Shown here: positions 7,721 to 16,519 of the stretch, one piece after another
Layout of the letters: the number at the start of each line of letters is the position of its first letter
Numbering within the stretch: the stretch's first letter is position 1
Source: Gammaproteobacteria bacterium
Lineage (GTDB): Bacteria; Pseudomonadota; Gammaproteobacteria; Xanthomonadales; SZUA-36
Reading direction: 5' to 3'
NCBI GenBank assembly: GCA_021772915.1
Contig: JAJFLB010000055.1
Coordinates: 1 to 64,000 of the forward strand
DNA length: 64,000 nt
Translations under genes and position numbers: made by a program
The notes under the pieces: generated by a model
Databases searched by the model: none
What the model saw: only the letters and a program-made list of their open reading frames with translations
What the model was told of the DNA's origin: nothing

Positions 7721-8065
7721 ATGACAGGTCTCTCTTTTATCGCCGTCGCCACAACGAACGAGATTGCTGAAAAAGCCCCCTCGTGTTTCATGGTGGAAGG
7801 CACGGCAGTGGTCGTGTGCCGACTCAAAGATGAGTACTTTGCCTTCGAAAACCGCTGCTCACACGCGCTATCGACCTTTGATAATGGCCGCTTGCGTGGT
7901 TACCGCCTGATTTGCCCACTGCATGGTGCGGCTTTTGATATCAGGGATGGTTCCGCCCTCGGCCCACCCGCGAAACGACCCCTACGTTCACTCCCGCTGC
8001 GTATCGCCGGCAACATGATCGAAATTGACATTTCCGCTAGTGAGCTTTCAGCCACAAAACCCTAA
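7721..8065 (+). CDS. Rieske [2Fe-2S] ferredoxin, 114 aa
   Basis: The protein carries the complete Rieske cluster motif: Cys46-x-His48 (CSH) and Cys65-x-x-His68 (CPLH), separated by 16 residues. Length and spacing fit a soluble dioxygenase-type ferredoxin. It would pass single electrons from a reductase to the terminal oxygenase. It is transcribed divergently from the CoA ligase unit and in the same direction as the Rieske oxygenase at 8773-10134, which is its likely partner. No reductase gene lies in the cluster. Confidence 0.88.
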   Translation: MTGLSFIAVATTNEIAEKAPSCFMVEGTAVVVCRLKDEYFAFENRCSHALSTFDNGRLRGYRLICPLHGAAFDIRDGSALGPPAKRPLRSLPLRIAGNMIEIDISASELSATKP

Positions 8066-8182
8066 TGACAGCGAATTCATGTACCCATGCATGTTAGGGG
8101 AACCCATCGATTTACCCGATGATACAATCGGACGCTTGCGCCTGTTCGTTTGTCACTGGATTGAATACTGGAGGAGACCGAA

Positions 8183-8752
8183 ATGACCGATACCATTTTA
8201 CCCAGGGTAGCCCGTAAAGATATGTCTGAAGATATTGGCATGGCCTGGGATGCCCTGCATGAGCTCTCAGGTGACGCCACATTTGTGGAAGTGTTTGCCA
8301 AGGCTCCGGAGGTGCTGAATTTCGCCATGGTGGATTTCTACCAGAAACTGTTTTTCGAAGGCCGTGTCCATGAACGCTACAAGCAACTGGCCAGGCTGCG
8401 ACTGAGTATGAATCACGGCTGCAGAACCTGTAACCTGCAGAACGTGAAAGGCGTGGCGGGAGTTGGTTATTCACAGCAACAGATAGATGATTTGTGGCAG
8501 GGTGATTATTCCTCGTTTGACGAAGACGAACAGGCCGTTGTAGAACTGGCGGACGAAATAGCCCTGAACAACCGGGAGGGAGAATACACCCAGCCATTGC
8601 ACGAGAAACTGAAGCGTCATTTCAGTGACGAGGACATCCTCGAACTCGCCATGTGCCTCGGTGTCATCGTCGGATTGGTCAAGTTGTCCTTTACGCTGGG
8701 ACTGGTGCAGAAGGAAAGCTATTGTGAGTTTGGAACCAAGGCAGCAGCCTGA
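8183..8752 (+). CDS. AhpD/carboxymuconolactone-decarboxylase-fold protein, 189 aa
   Basis: An all-helical CMD/AhpD-like protein. The signature segment LARLRLSMNHGCRTCNLQNV carries the Cys80-x-x-Cys83 pair of the redox-active AhpD type, followed by acidic helices. Related proteins act as alkylhydroperoxidases or, without the CxxC, as lactone decarboxylases. The presence of both cysteines favours a disulfide/peroxidase-type role. A strong GGAGGAGA ribosome site precedes the ATG at 8183. It lies between the Rieske ferredoxin and the oxygenase gene and ends 20 bases before the latter, so it belongs to the same unit. Confidence 0.8.
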   Translation: MTDTILPRVARKDMSEDIGMAWDALHELSGDATFVEVFAKAPEVLNFAMVDFYQKLFFEGRVHERYKQLARLRLSMNHGCRTCNLQNVKGVAGVGYSQQQIDDLWQGDYSSFDEDEQAVVELADEIALNNREGEYTQPLHEKLKRHFSDEDILELAMCLGVIVGLVKLSFTLGLVQKESYCEFGTKAAA

Positions 8753-8772
8753 CCGATGAGGAGATCCGTATT

Positions 8773-10134
8773 GTGTCAAAGAATGTAGTAGAGAGCTGGC
8801 AAATCGACCCGAACGCCGGACCGGACAACCTGGAAGCGAAGCAACCGTTTATCGACAACGGATTGGATATTTACGACCCAGGGCGCTACTACGACCCCGA
8901 ATTCATGGCCGCGGAATGGGACCGCGTGTGGACCCGCAGCTGGCTGATCGCCGCTATTGAGTCTGATCTGCCGGAACCGGGTGACTACTCCGTTTTCAGG
9001 ATTGGCCGTGAAAGCATCCTCGTTGTACGTCAGCAGAACGGCTCCGTAAAAGCCATGTACAACGTCTGCGCCCATCGCGGTAATCAGATGGTGCAGAATG
9101 ACCGGGGTAGCGTGATGCAATTCACCTGTGCCTTCCACTCGTGGCAATACGGGCTCGACGGTCGCTGCACCCGGATCAGCGATAAGGAAACCTTCAACCC
9201 CGAACTGGTACGGCAAGAACCGGTGCTCAAGCCGGTACACTGCGAAACCCTCGCCGGTCTGGTTTTTATCAACCTCGATGACAACCCACCACCGTTAATG
9301 GACCGCTTTGGTTTGCCCGAGGGCTATCTCGAAAATTATGAGCTGGACAAGATGCATTGCGTCCGGCACGTGATCAGCGAGTGGCACGCCAATTGGAAAA
9401 CCGGTGTTGACGCATTTTATGAGACCTATCATCTACATGCCGTGCACCCCGAAACACAGGATGTAATGGACGACATGGGTGTGCAACTTGACCTGTACCC
9501 GCATGGTGGCAGCCGCATGCTCGTTCCCATCGGTGTCAAGACCAAGCGCCAGGCTGAACAGGACGCTTTGAACCCGAGTCTGCAATACATGATGGCCGAG
9601 GCCGGCATGGATGTGGAGTCGTTCGAAGGCTCGGCCCGCGACGTCCGGCCGGCTATCGCACAGGCCAAGCGCGAGCGTGCCAAACGACTGGGCCTCGGCT
9701 ATGAACGCTTCACACAGGGACAACTGACCGACAGCTGGGCAACCGGCGTCTTCCCCAACACACAAATCGGTTTACACCCGGAAGGTGCATTCCTGATGCG
9801 CTTCATGCCGCATCCGATTGACCCGGAAAAATTCTATTACGACACCATGACCCTGGTCCGGCCGGTAGACGACCCGGATTACTCGGTACCCGGCTGGATG
9901 GGGTTGCCGGAGGGTACCGACACCTCCGGCGAAACCCGACCGGATACCGAGTATGTACCGAGTGGTGAAGCGCCCAACCTTGGACTGGTGCTGGACCAGG
10001 ATTCCGAGTTATTGCCGGTGGTGCAACGTGGCATTCGTTCAAAGGGCTTTGACGGCGCCATCTGGGGTGAGCAGGAACAAAGACTCAGGCACTTTCACAA
10101 GGAATTAAACCGTTACCTGGATGGTAAAAAATAG
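8773..10134 (+). CDS. Rieske non-heme iron oxygenase, catalytic (alpha) subunit, 453 aa
   Basis: An aromatic-ring-hydroxylating-type oxygenase. The N-terminal Rieske domain has Cys99-x-His101 (CAHRGN) and Cys119-x-x-His122 (CAFHSW). The catalytic domain has the mononuclear iron motif DAFYETYHLHAVHPE with Asp213, His220 and His225. The length is typical of an alpha subunit. No beta subunit follows, which suggests an alpha-only enzyme. The start is a GTG at 8773 with GAGGAG 10 bases upstream. It would hydroxylate or demethylate an unknown, probably cyclic, substrate using electrons from the ferredoxin encoded at 7721. A strong two-way terminator lies just downstream. Confidence 0.9.
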   Translation: MSKNVVESWQIDPNAGPDNLEAKQPFIDNGLDIYDPGRYYDPEFMAAEWDRVWTRSWLIAAIESDLPEPGDYSVFRIGRESILVVRQQNGSVKAMYNVCAHRGNQMVQNDRGSVMQFTCAFHSWQYGLDGRCTRISDKETFNPELVRQEPVLKPVHCETLAGLVFINLDDNPPPLMDRFGLPEGYLENYELDKMHCVRHVISEWHANWKTGVDAFYETYHLHAVHPETQDVMDDMGVQLDLYPHGGSRMLVPIGVKTKRQAEQDALNPSLQYMMAEAGMDVESFEGSARDVRPAIAQAKRERAKRLGLGYERFTQGQLTDSWATGVFPNTQIGLHPEGAFLMRFMPHPIDPEKFYYDTMTLVRPVDDPDYSVPGWMGLPEGTDTSGETRPDTEYVPSGEAPNLGLVLDQDSELLPVVQRGIRSKGFDGAIWGEQEQRLRHFHKELNRYLDGKK

Positions 10135-10144
10135 CCCGGAACGA

Positions 10145-10171
10145 AAAGGCCGGCGCTGAGCGCCGGCCTTT
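10145..10171. terminator. Bidirectional intrinsic terminator
   Basis: A 12-bp perfect stem (AAAGGCCGGCGC) with a 3-base loop and an A/T-rich tail on both sides. It separates the converging Rieske oxygenase and TonB receptor genes. Confidence 0.9.
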
Positions 10172-10182
10172 GTATTTGGAAC

Positions 10183-10200
10183 GGGCCGGAACGCCGGCCC
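10183..10200 (-). terminator. Second GC hairpin before the TonB receptor stop
   Basis: GGGCCGG, a 4-base loop and CCGGCCC lie 11 bases beyond the receptor stop codon, next to the stronger hairpin. It probably adds to termination of the leftward gene. Confidence 0.5.
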
Positions 10201-10210
10201 GAAACAACTC

Positions 10211-12598
10211 CTAGAAATCGAACCTGGTGCCAAACTCGACCCCATAATACCGGGGCTGGCCATAGGAGGACATCACCCAAACACCGGACACATCCAGTGA
10301 GCCGGTCCGGTAACGATCGTCGGTTAAATTGCTACCCAGCACCTTGAAATAATAATTATCCTCGGAGTCCCGATAGGTAATGCTGGCGTCGAGTAGTTCC
10401 CGGGACTGCAGTATGGTATTGAAACTGGAACCCAAATCGGAATAACTCGAAACCGATTCATCTTCATAGGAAAAACGCAGGCTCCATTCGAGGTTGCCGC
10501 CATTACCGAGAGACTGCAGATAGGTTCCGGTGACGCTGCCCATCCATTCCGGCGCCCGGGTGACCGGGTTTTCGCTGAGATCGACATCGATCGTACCGTC
10601 AAAATTGGTGTCTGCCTCAAAGCTATCGTACTTGGCGTCCATATAGGCCAGGTTGTAACGCAGTGTAAATGCATCACTCATCGCCCACACGCCCTCAATA
10701 TCCACACCCTTGACCGTCATTTCAGCCGCATTAAAAAACAGGGTTTCCTGCCCGCTCGGGAAGGAGGCGTTGAGGGTCCTTTGCGCATCAGAGTATTCGA
10801 CATAGTACGCATTCACAGAAATCGTCGCCGCCCCATCGGCAAAGGTTGACTTGATGCCGCCTTCGAAAGAGTCTGCGATTTCGGGAAACACGGGTTCAAG
10901 ACCCCCGGCCGGAATCGGGTTGAGGACGGTGCCCGTCTGGTCATTGTAGCCACCACTCTTAAAGCCTCTTGAATAGCCGAAAAAGCCGAACAGGTCGTCT
11001 GAAATATCGTAATCGAAGATCAGGCGGTAAGTCGGTTCGCTCCAGCTATCCGAGTGGCGCTGAACGCCTTGCGGGAAGCGCTCGAAATCTGCACCCTCGA
11101 TGACCTCGTCGATTACGTCGAGAACCAGGTTGGCCCCGATGGTCGGGCCACGTGCCCGTCCTGCCCAGAACTTTTTCTCGTCGGAAAAACGAATACCTGC
11201 GGTAACACGGAAGCGGTCACTGACCTCGAACGTCCCATCGGCATACAGGGCTCTGGCCTCGGCGTCCTGCCCGTTACACAGTAGCAAGGGAAGGTTGTTG
11301 AATGTTCCCGGTGGTGTGCCCAACCCAAACCCGTCAAGCATTCCGACGATTTGCATAACGCAGAAATCGGTCTTGTCTTTCTGATAATAGGCACCAGCCA
11401 CCCAGTTGAATGCGGAATCTGAGTTGGACGCCAGACGTATCTCGACCTGCGTGGTGTCACGGTCGTCGTCACGGGTCGCATCGAACAGTGAAATCGGCCC
11501 TGCGTTGCCGCCGTAGGAACTGGGCAGCCGGGAGATCTGCTTACGATTGCCGGCGTTGAAGTACAACGTGAGGTCATCATTGATCGCGTGGTCAGCATTG
11601 AGGTAGACGCCATCGACATCCACTATGTGGCCACCTGGGATATCGACCAGGAACTCATTACGCAGCGAGCTGCCGGCCTGGTCAAGTGGGTCCCCACTGG
11701 GGTCGTGACCGGGCAGGCCCCAAAAGGTGGCGAAGTAGACTCCTGCCACCGAGTCGGACACGATCGGCGGACTATCACCCCGGTCCCGAATTATTTCATA
11801 CTGAAAAGTCAGGTTGGTATCTTCGTTGGGACTCCAGAGTAACTTGGCTCGACCGCTGAAAACATCATTTCCACCCAGATCTCTGCCATCGCCTACTCCG
11901 GATTCACCGTCGTTGTCGAGACCACCAGTGATTGGGCCATAGGTAGCGCCATTCTTATAGTATCCATCGGATTTCAGGTACAGGGCGGCAAACCGAAAGG
12001 CCACGGTGTCACTACCGAAATTGAACGCCACATTGCCTTTGCGGGTGTCAAAATCGCCAAACGAGGCACGAAAGTCAACGCTGTTCTCCCCCAGCACCGG
12101 TTGCTTGGTGCGCACATTGATCACACCACCCGTCGTGTTCTTGCCGAATAGCGTGCCTTGCGGGCCACGCAAAACCTCGACCGATTCGATATCAAACATT
12201 TCAAGGTTGGCGGTCTGCAATACGGGCACCACGAATTCGTCCAGAGTCACACCCACCGGTGATTCCTTGTAGATGATGATGGATGTCTCCGTCGTACCGC
12301 GCATGGAGAACTGGGCCGAGTTGAACCCGGATACGGACCCATTAGAAAGACCCGGAATTGAAACCGCCACGTCATTCAGATCACGTATCGCGAATTTTTC
12401 TGTCTCTTCTCCGGATATCGCCGTAATGGCAAGCGGCGTTGTCATGATGTCGGACTCACCCCGGCGTGTTGCCGTAACCATGACTTCTTCAAGCGCATTG
12501 TTACCCGTAGCGTCTGACGTGTCCTGTGCGATTGCAACCGTGCTTAATAGCACCGCTGCAAGCAGAAAAATACCATTATAAATTCTGTAAACCTTCAT
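10211..12598 (-). CDS. TonB-dependent outer-membrane receptor, 795 aa
   Basis: A signal peptide (IFLLAAVLLSTVAIA, cleavage near AQDT) is followed by a TonB-box-like segment (LEEVMVTATRRGESD). A plug domain with GPQGTLFGKNTTGGVINV near residues 145-165 comes next. The long beta-barrel ends in a terminal aromatic (GTRFDF), as expected for outer-membrane assembly. It would import a large or scarce substrate using the proton motive force through TonB. The order of motifs matches the subfamily common in oligotrophic marine Gammaproteobacteria. The ligand cannot be inferred, but the catabolic cluster on one side and the secreted propeller gene on the other are possible partners. Confidence 0.92.
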   Translation of the reverse strand: MKVYRIYNGIFLLAAVLLSTVAIAQDTSDATGNNALEEVMVTATRRGESDIMTTPLAITAISGEETEKFAIRDLNDVAVSIPGLSNGSVSGFNSAQFSMRGTTETSIIIYKESPVGVTLDEFVVPVLQTANLEMFDIESVEVLRGPQGTLFGKNTTGGVINVRTKQPVLGENSVDFRASFGDFDTRKGNVAFNFGSDTVAFRFAALYLKSDGYYKNGATYGPITGGLDNDGESGVGDGRDLGGNDVFSGRAKLLWSPNEDTNLTFQYEIIRDRGDSPPIVSDSVAGVYFATFWGLPGHDPSGDPLDQAGSSLRNEFLVDIPGGHIVDVDGVYLNADHAINDDLTLYFNAGNRKQISRLPSSYGGNAGPISLFDATRDDDRDTTQVEIRLASNSDSAFNWVAGAYYQKDKTDFCVMQIVGMLDGFGLGTPPGTFNNLPLLLCNGQDAEARALYADGTFEVSDRFRVTAGIRFSDEKKFWAGRARGPTIGANLVLDVIDEVIEGADFERFPQGVQRHSDSWSEPTYRLIFDYDISDDLFGFFGYSRGFKSGGYNDQTGTVLNPIPAGGLEPVFPEIADSFEGGIKSTFADGAATISVNAYYVEYSDAQRTLNASFPSGQETLFFNAAEMTVKGVDIEGVWAMSDAFTLRYNLAYMDAKYDSFEADTNFDGTIDVDLSENPVTRAPEWMGSVTGTYLQSLGNGGNLEWSLRFSYEDESVSSYSDLGSSFNTILQSRELLDASITYRDSEDNYYFKVLGSNLTDDRYRTGSLDVSGVWVMSSYGQPRYYGVEFGTRFDF

Positions 12599-12753
12599 GA
12601 TTCCTCTCGCTTTTGACTGTGTTTGTACCTTATTAACTGCAGGTGAAAACCCAAACCTAATGCCTGGATTTCTGATGATGTACCCCGATCATCTATCTCG
12701 AATTTAAACTTGATTCAAAAAAAATGTCAAGCCGCCCCGTTCAATGTACCTGT

Positions 12754-12765
12754 CGGTGATCACCG
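12754..12765. promoter_or_regulatory. 12-bp palindrome in the divergent promoter region
   Basis: CGGTGATCACCG is a perfect palindrome in the 336-base gap between the leftward TonB receptor and the rightward propeller gene. It could be an operator. Nearby (about 12795-12832) the word CGACAGCG occurs twice around two GGAATGT copies. Nothing else stands out in this gap. Confidence 0.35.
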
Positions 12766-12934
12766 TTAACGATCTGCAACGGCACTTCAATCGACAGCGG
12801 AATGTATATGGAATGTTCCGACAGCGAGGTACAATATGGTGAGGTGTTCTCAGCCCTAAAATTGACCACGAAGGCCTGAATGCTGCTTTGCTGTTGGTGA
12901 AAAAATCGTACTACCCAATCAGGAGTCTCAAATC

Positions 12935-15900
12935 ATGTTCGACAAGTCTGTTCGTAACGTTTGCAACATTTTTCCGGTTATCTTGCTGGGCTTGTTGATT
13001 TGGCCCTTATTTGCCAATGCGCTGGACAGCGCGGACACCCAAGCACTCGAAGGTCTCAAGTGGCGACTGGTCGGTCCTTATCGTGGCGGCCGTGTGACCA
13101 CGGTGGCGGGTGTTCCTGACCAGCCTTTGCTGTATTACATGGGTGCCACCGGCGGCGGCGTGTGGAAGACTGAAAATGCGGGTACGACCTGGGAAAATCT
13201 TTCCGATGATTTCTTCAAGGTCGGGACCATCGGTGCGGTCGCAGTTGCCGAGTCAGACCCCAACGTACTGTACGTGGGTACGGGCGAAGCACCGATACGT
13301 GGTGTAACAACAAGCCAGGGCGACGGCATGTGGAAATCAACCGATGCGGGCAAAACATGGACACATGTCGGTCTGAAAAATGCCGGCCAGATCGCACAAA
13401 TAGAAATTCACCCCACCAACCCCGACATCGCCTGGGCCGCCGTGCAGGGACAAATTTGGGCACCGAATGAAGAACGTGGTGTGTTTCGCACCACCGATGG
13501 CGGCAAGAGCTGGCAACATGTCTTGAAAATCAGCCCCAACACCGGTGCGACGGACATCAGTCTGGACCCGACCAACCCACGTATCCTTTACGCGGCGCTT
13601 TGGAACCACGGTCGTAAGCCCTGGTTCATCCACTCCGGTGGTACCGACGGTGGTATCTATAAGTCCAGCGACGGTGGAGACAACTGGAATAAACTCACCG
13701 GTGGTCTGCCAGAGATGATTGGCAAAATCGGTGTGGACGTATCCGCCAGCAATCCAGACAGGATTTACGCCATTATTGAGGCCGAACCCGGGAAGGGTGG
13801 TTTGTGGCGCAGCGACGATGCTGGTGAAACCTGGTCGTTGATCAACGGTCACCGCGTGCTGCATTCACGCGCCTGGTATTACATCCATGTTACGGCCGAT
13901 CCGGTAGACCAGGACACTGTCTACGTGATGAATGTACCCATGATGAAGTCGGTCGACGCCGGCAAGACCTGGAAAAAGATGACGACACCCCATGGTGACC
14001 ATCACGATCATTGGATTAATCCCACCAACAACCTGAACATGATCAACGCCAATGACGGCGGCGCCACCGTGACCTTTGACGGCGGTGAAACCTGGTCGAG
14101 TATCATGAACCAGCCCACGGCACAGTTTTACCGGGTGACTACTGATAATCTCAATCCGTTTCGGATCTACGGCGGTCAGCAGGACAATTCAACCGTAGCG
14201 ATAGCGAGCCGAAGCCTTTACGGTGGTATCGGAGTTGAGGATTACTTTGATGCAGGTGGTGGCGAAAGCGCGCACATTGCCTTCGACCCGGATGATCCTA
14301 CGCTGATCTACGCCACCACGATTAACGGTACTCTGACAGAGTATGATCACTCGACCCGTCTGAAGCGCTACATCATTCCTTTCCCTGAACTCGTCTACGG
14401 CAAGGACTCCAAGGACCTGAAATACCGCACCAACTGGAACGCCCCCGTGGCGGTTTCACCGCATGACCCCGGTATCATCTATTACGGCACACAGTTGTTG
14501 CTGCGTAGCACCGACCGCGGTGTGAACTGGACCGAGATCAGCCCCGATCTAACCCGCAATGATGTGGAGAAACAGGGGCGTAACGGAGGACCATTGACAC
14601 CCGAGAACGTGGGGGCCGAGTTTTACAACACCATTTTCTACATCGTTGAATCGCCCCATGAAAAGGACGTCGTCTGGGTCGGCAGTGACGACGGCCTGGT
14701 GCATGTCACGAAAGACGGCGGTGACAACTGGAGCAACGTCTCGCCCAAACATCCGGGTGAGGCCATGATCAACGCCATTGAGATCAGCCCCCATGACAAA
14801 TCCACAGCCTACCTTGCAGTCACGGGCTACAAGCTCAATGACATGAAACCTTATATCTACCGGACCACGGACTATGGGAGACACTGGAAACGCATAGACA
14901 AGGGTCTGCCGCAAGACGCTTTCGTGCGCGTGGTCCGTGAAGACCCACAGCACAAGGGTCTGCTCTACGCAGGCACTGAGCTCGGTATGTTTGTATCCTT
15001 CAATGACGGCGGAGACTGGCAATCGCTGGATCTGAACCTGCCGCCGGTACCCATTACCGACCTCGCGCTGCGTCATGACAAATTGGTCGCATCGACCCAG
15101 GGTCGGGGTTTCTGGGTCCTGGATGATCTATTTGTCGTGCGCCAGTCGGCCAATGACTTCACCAGTAATTCCCTGCATGTATTTACACCGGGTACGGCCG
15201 AACTGGTCGCCAGCAGTGGCCGAGCAAAGCAATTCGAAGCCTCCAACCCAGAGCTTGGCGTACCGTTGTACTACTACCTGGATAGCAAACCCTCGGGACC
15301 GCTGAACATAGACATAGTTGATGAGGCCGGTGTCGTCGTGCGCAGTTACTCCAGTGAGGAAGGTGACTTTGAGCGCTGCAAGATCGGCAATATGGATCCC
15401 CGCCGGCCATTTGAACTTGAATACCCCGCCATCGGGAAGGGTCTGAACAAGTGGGTCTGGGACATGCAACAAAAAGGCATTGGCTGTATTGAAAATATCA
15501 CCCTGTTTGCAGGCTTCGATGGCCCAAGTGCGGCGCCCGGTAACTACAGGGCAAGGATTTCGGCCGGTGATGATGTACAAACGGTGTCTTTTTCCGTACG
15601 CATGGACGCGCGTGTCAAGGCCACCGACGAGGAAATTCAGTTCTGGTCAGCGCGACTGGCTGAGCTGAGTGGCATGCTCGATAGTGTCCTGGATAATCTG
15701 GATGACATCCGCCATTCAGAACGCCAAATCAACGGCCTGGTGGCAGCATTCCCCGACGAACAGGACCTGCAGCGCACCGCCGCCACGGCCCTGGAGCACA
15801 TCACCGCCTGGGATGAAACAATCATCCAGGTCCTGCACCAGACCTACGAGGACGAAGACGCGTGGGAGACCATGCTGGCCGGGCAGATTCGTTTTCTGCT

Positions 15901-16084
15901 GGATGTCATCAACGAAACCGGTGCACCGGTGACTGCGGGTGCACTATTGCGTCTGGAGGACCTGAAAACCGCGTGGTCGGATCGACACACCGAACTGCAG
16001 GCCATCAAGACCCGCTATATTGATGTCATCAATGAGTGGGCACGCCAGCGGGGTGTACCGCATGTGTCGTCACCGGGGTCTTGA
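12935..16084 (+). CDS. Secreted Asp-box (BNR/sortilin-like) beta-propeller protein, 1049 aa
   Basis: After a signal peptide (VILLGLLIWPLFANA) the first 800 residues carry about eleven Asp-box repeats of the form S/T-x-D-x-G-x-T-W. Examples are STDAGKTW, TTDGGKSW, SSDGGDNW, SDDAGETW, SVDAGKTW, TFDGGETW and TKDGGDNW. Such repeats build one or two large beta-propellers like those of sortilin/VPS10 and some glycosidases. The last 250 residues form a separate alpha-rich region. No catalytic residues can be assigned. Bacterial homologues are often annotated as glycosyl hydrolases without proof; peptide or glycan binding is equally possible. AGGAG before the ATG supports the start. The location between two TonB receptors suggests a role in processing or binding an imported substrate. 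Confidence 0.85.
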   Translation: MFDKSVRNVCNIFPVILLGLLIWPLFANALDSADTQALEGLKWRLVGPYRGGRVTTVAGVPDQPLLYYMGATGGGVWKTENAGTTWENLSDDFFKVGTIGAVAVAESDPNVLYVGTGEAPIRGVTTSQGDGMWKSTDAGKTWTHVGLKNAGQIAQIEIHPTNPDIAWAAVQGQIWAPNEERGVFRTTDGGKSWQHVLKISPNTGATDISLDPTNPRILYAALWNHGRKPWFIHSGGTDGGIYKSSDGGDNWNKLTGGLPEMIGKIGVDVSASNPDRIYAIIEAEPGKGGLWRSDDAGETWSLINGHRVLHSRAWYYIHVTADPVDQDTVYVMNVPMMKSVDAGKTWKKMTTPHGDHHDHWINPTNNLNMINANDGGATVTFDGGETWSSIMNQPTAQFYRVTTDNLNPFRIYGGQQDNSTVAIASRSLYGGIGVEDYFDAGGGESAHIAFDPDDPTLIYATTINGTLTEYDHSTRLKRYIIPFPELVYGKDSKDLKYRTNWNAPVAVSPHDPGIIYYGTQLLLRSTDRGVNWTEISPDLTRNDVEKQGRNGGPLTPENVGAEFYNTIFYIVESPHEKDVVWVGSDDGLVHVTKDGGDNWSNVSPKHPGEAMINAIEISPHDKSTAYLAVTGYKLNDMKPYIYRTTDYGRHWKRIDKGLPQDAFVRVVREDPQHKGLLYAGTELGMFVSFNDGGDWQSLDLNLPPVPITDLALRHDKLVASTQGRGFWVLDDLFVVRQSANDFTSNSLHVFTPGTAELVASSGRAKQFEASNPELGVPLYYYLDSKPSGPLNIDIVDEAGVVVRSYSSEEGDFERCKIGNMDPRRPFELEYPAIGKGLNKWVWDMQQKGIGCIENITLFAGFDGPSAAPGNYRARISAGDDVQTVSFSVRMDARVKATDEEIQFWSARLAELSGMLDSVLDNLDDIRHSERQINGLVAAFPDEQDLQRTAATALEHITAWDETIIQVLHQTYEDEDAWETMLAGQIRFLLDVINETGAPVTAGALLRLEDLKTAWSDRHTELQAIKTRYIDVINEWARQRGVPHVSSPGS

Positions 16085-16177
16085 GCGGGTTGCACGATCC
16101 ACGCTCGTGAACCTGTACAGCCGTTTGCCGGGTAGTGGCGAACGGTTTAACTTTTCAACAAAACAGGTGACTGAATT

Positions 16178-16447
16178 ATGAATGCTCCATCCATGAAATC
16201 ATTTTGGGTTGATTTTCCTCTTAATGATCATCAGTACGCCAAACTGGATTTGAAGTGGCGACGCAGACAGAACCGGTACGATGTACGTAACCCCCCTCCC
16301 CCTGATCTCAGGGTAAGGTCATTTTGCACTTTTGGCGGTGATGACTACCGGGTTGTCAGTCTTGAAATACGTGGTGATGTGGATGCTTACCACACCACGC
16401 TCGAAGTAATGGATCAATGGATTGTCGCAACACTCGGGGAGTACTGA
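16178..16447 (+). CDS. Hypothetical protein, 89 aa
   Basis: A small soluble protein without a recognised family. It has a basic middle (KWRRRQNRYD), a proline run and an acidic C-terminus ending in WIVATLGEY. It follows the propeller gene by 93 bases and is closed by a clear terminator, so it is probably a real gene, either in the same transcript or with its own promoter. No signal peptide or membrane segment is visible. Confidence 0.5.
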   Translation: MNAPSMKSFWVDFPLNDHQYAKLDLKWRRRQNRYDVRNPPPPDLRVRSFCTFGGDDYRVVSLEIRGDVDAYHTTLEVMDQWIVATLGEY

Positions 16448-16476
16448 TCCAAAAATGGTCTTAAGACCTCACAAAA

Positions 16477-16500
16477 AAATGGCCGGTTACCCGGCCATTT
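16477..16500. terminator. Bidirectional intrinsic terminator
   Basis: AAATGGCCGG, a TTAC loop and CCGGCCATTT, with an A-run before and a T-run after. It separates the 89-aa gene from the converging TonB receptor. Confidence 0.9.
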
Positions 16501-16519
16501 TTCTTGATGTCACTGTGGT

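Noticed and set aside
13337-15580. Several leftward frames of 140-175 codons opposite the propeller gene
   Set aside because: They are antisense shadows of a GC-rich gene with clear Asp-box repeats, and show no start signals or domain features.
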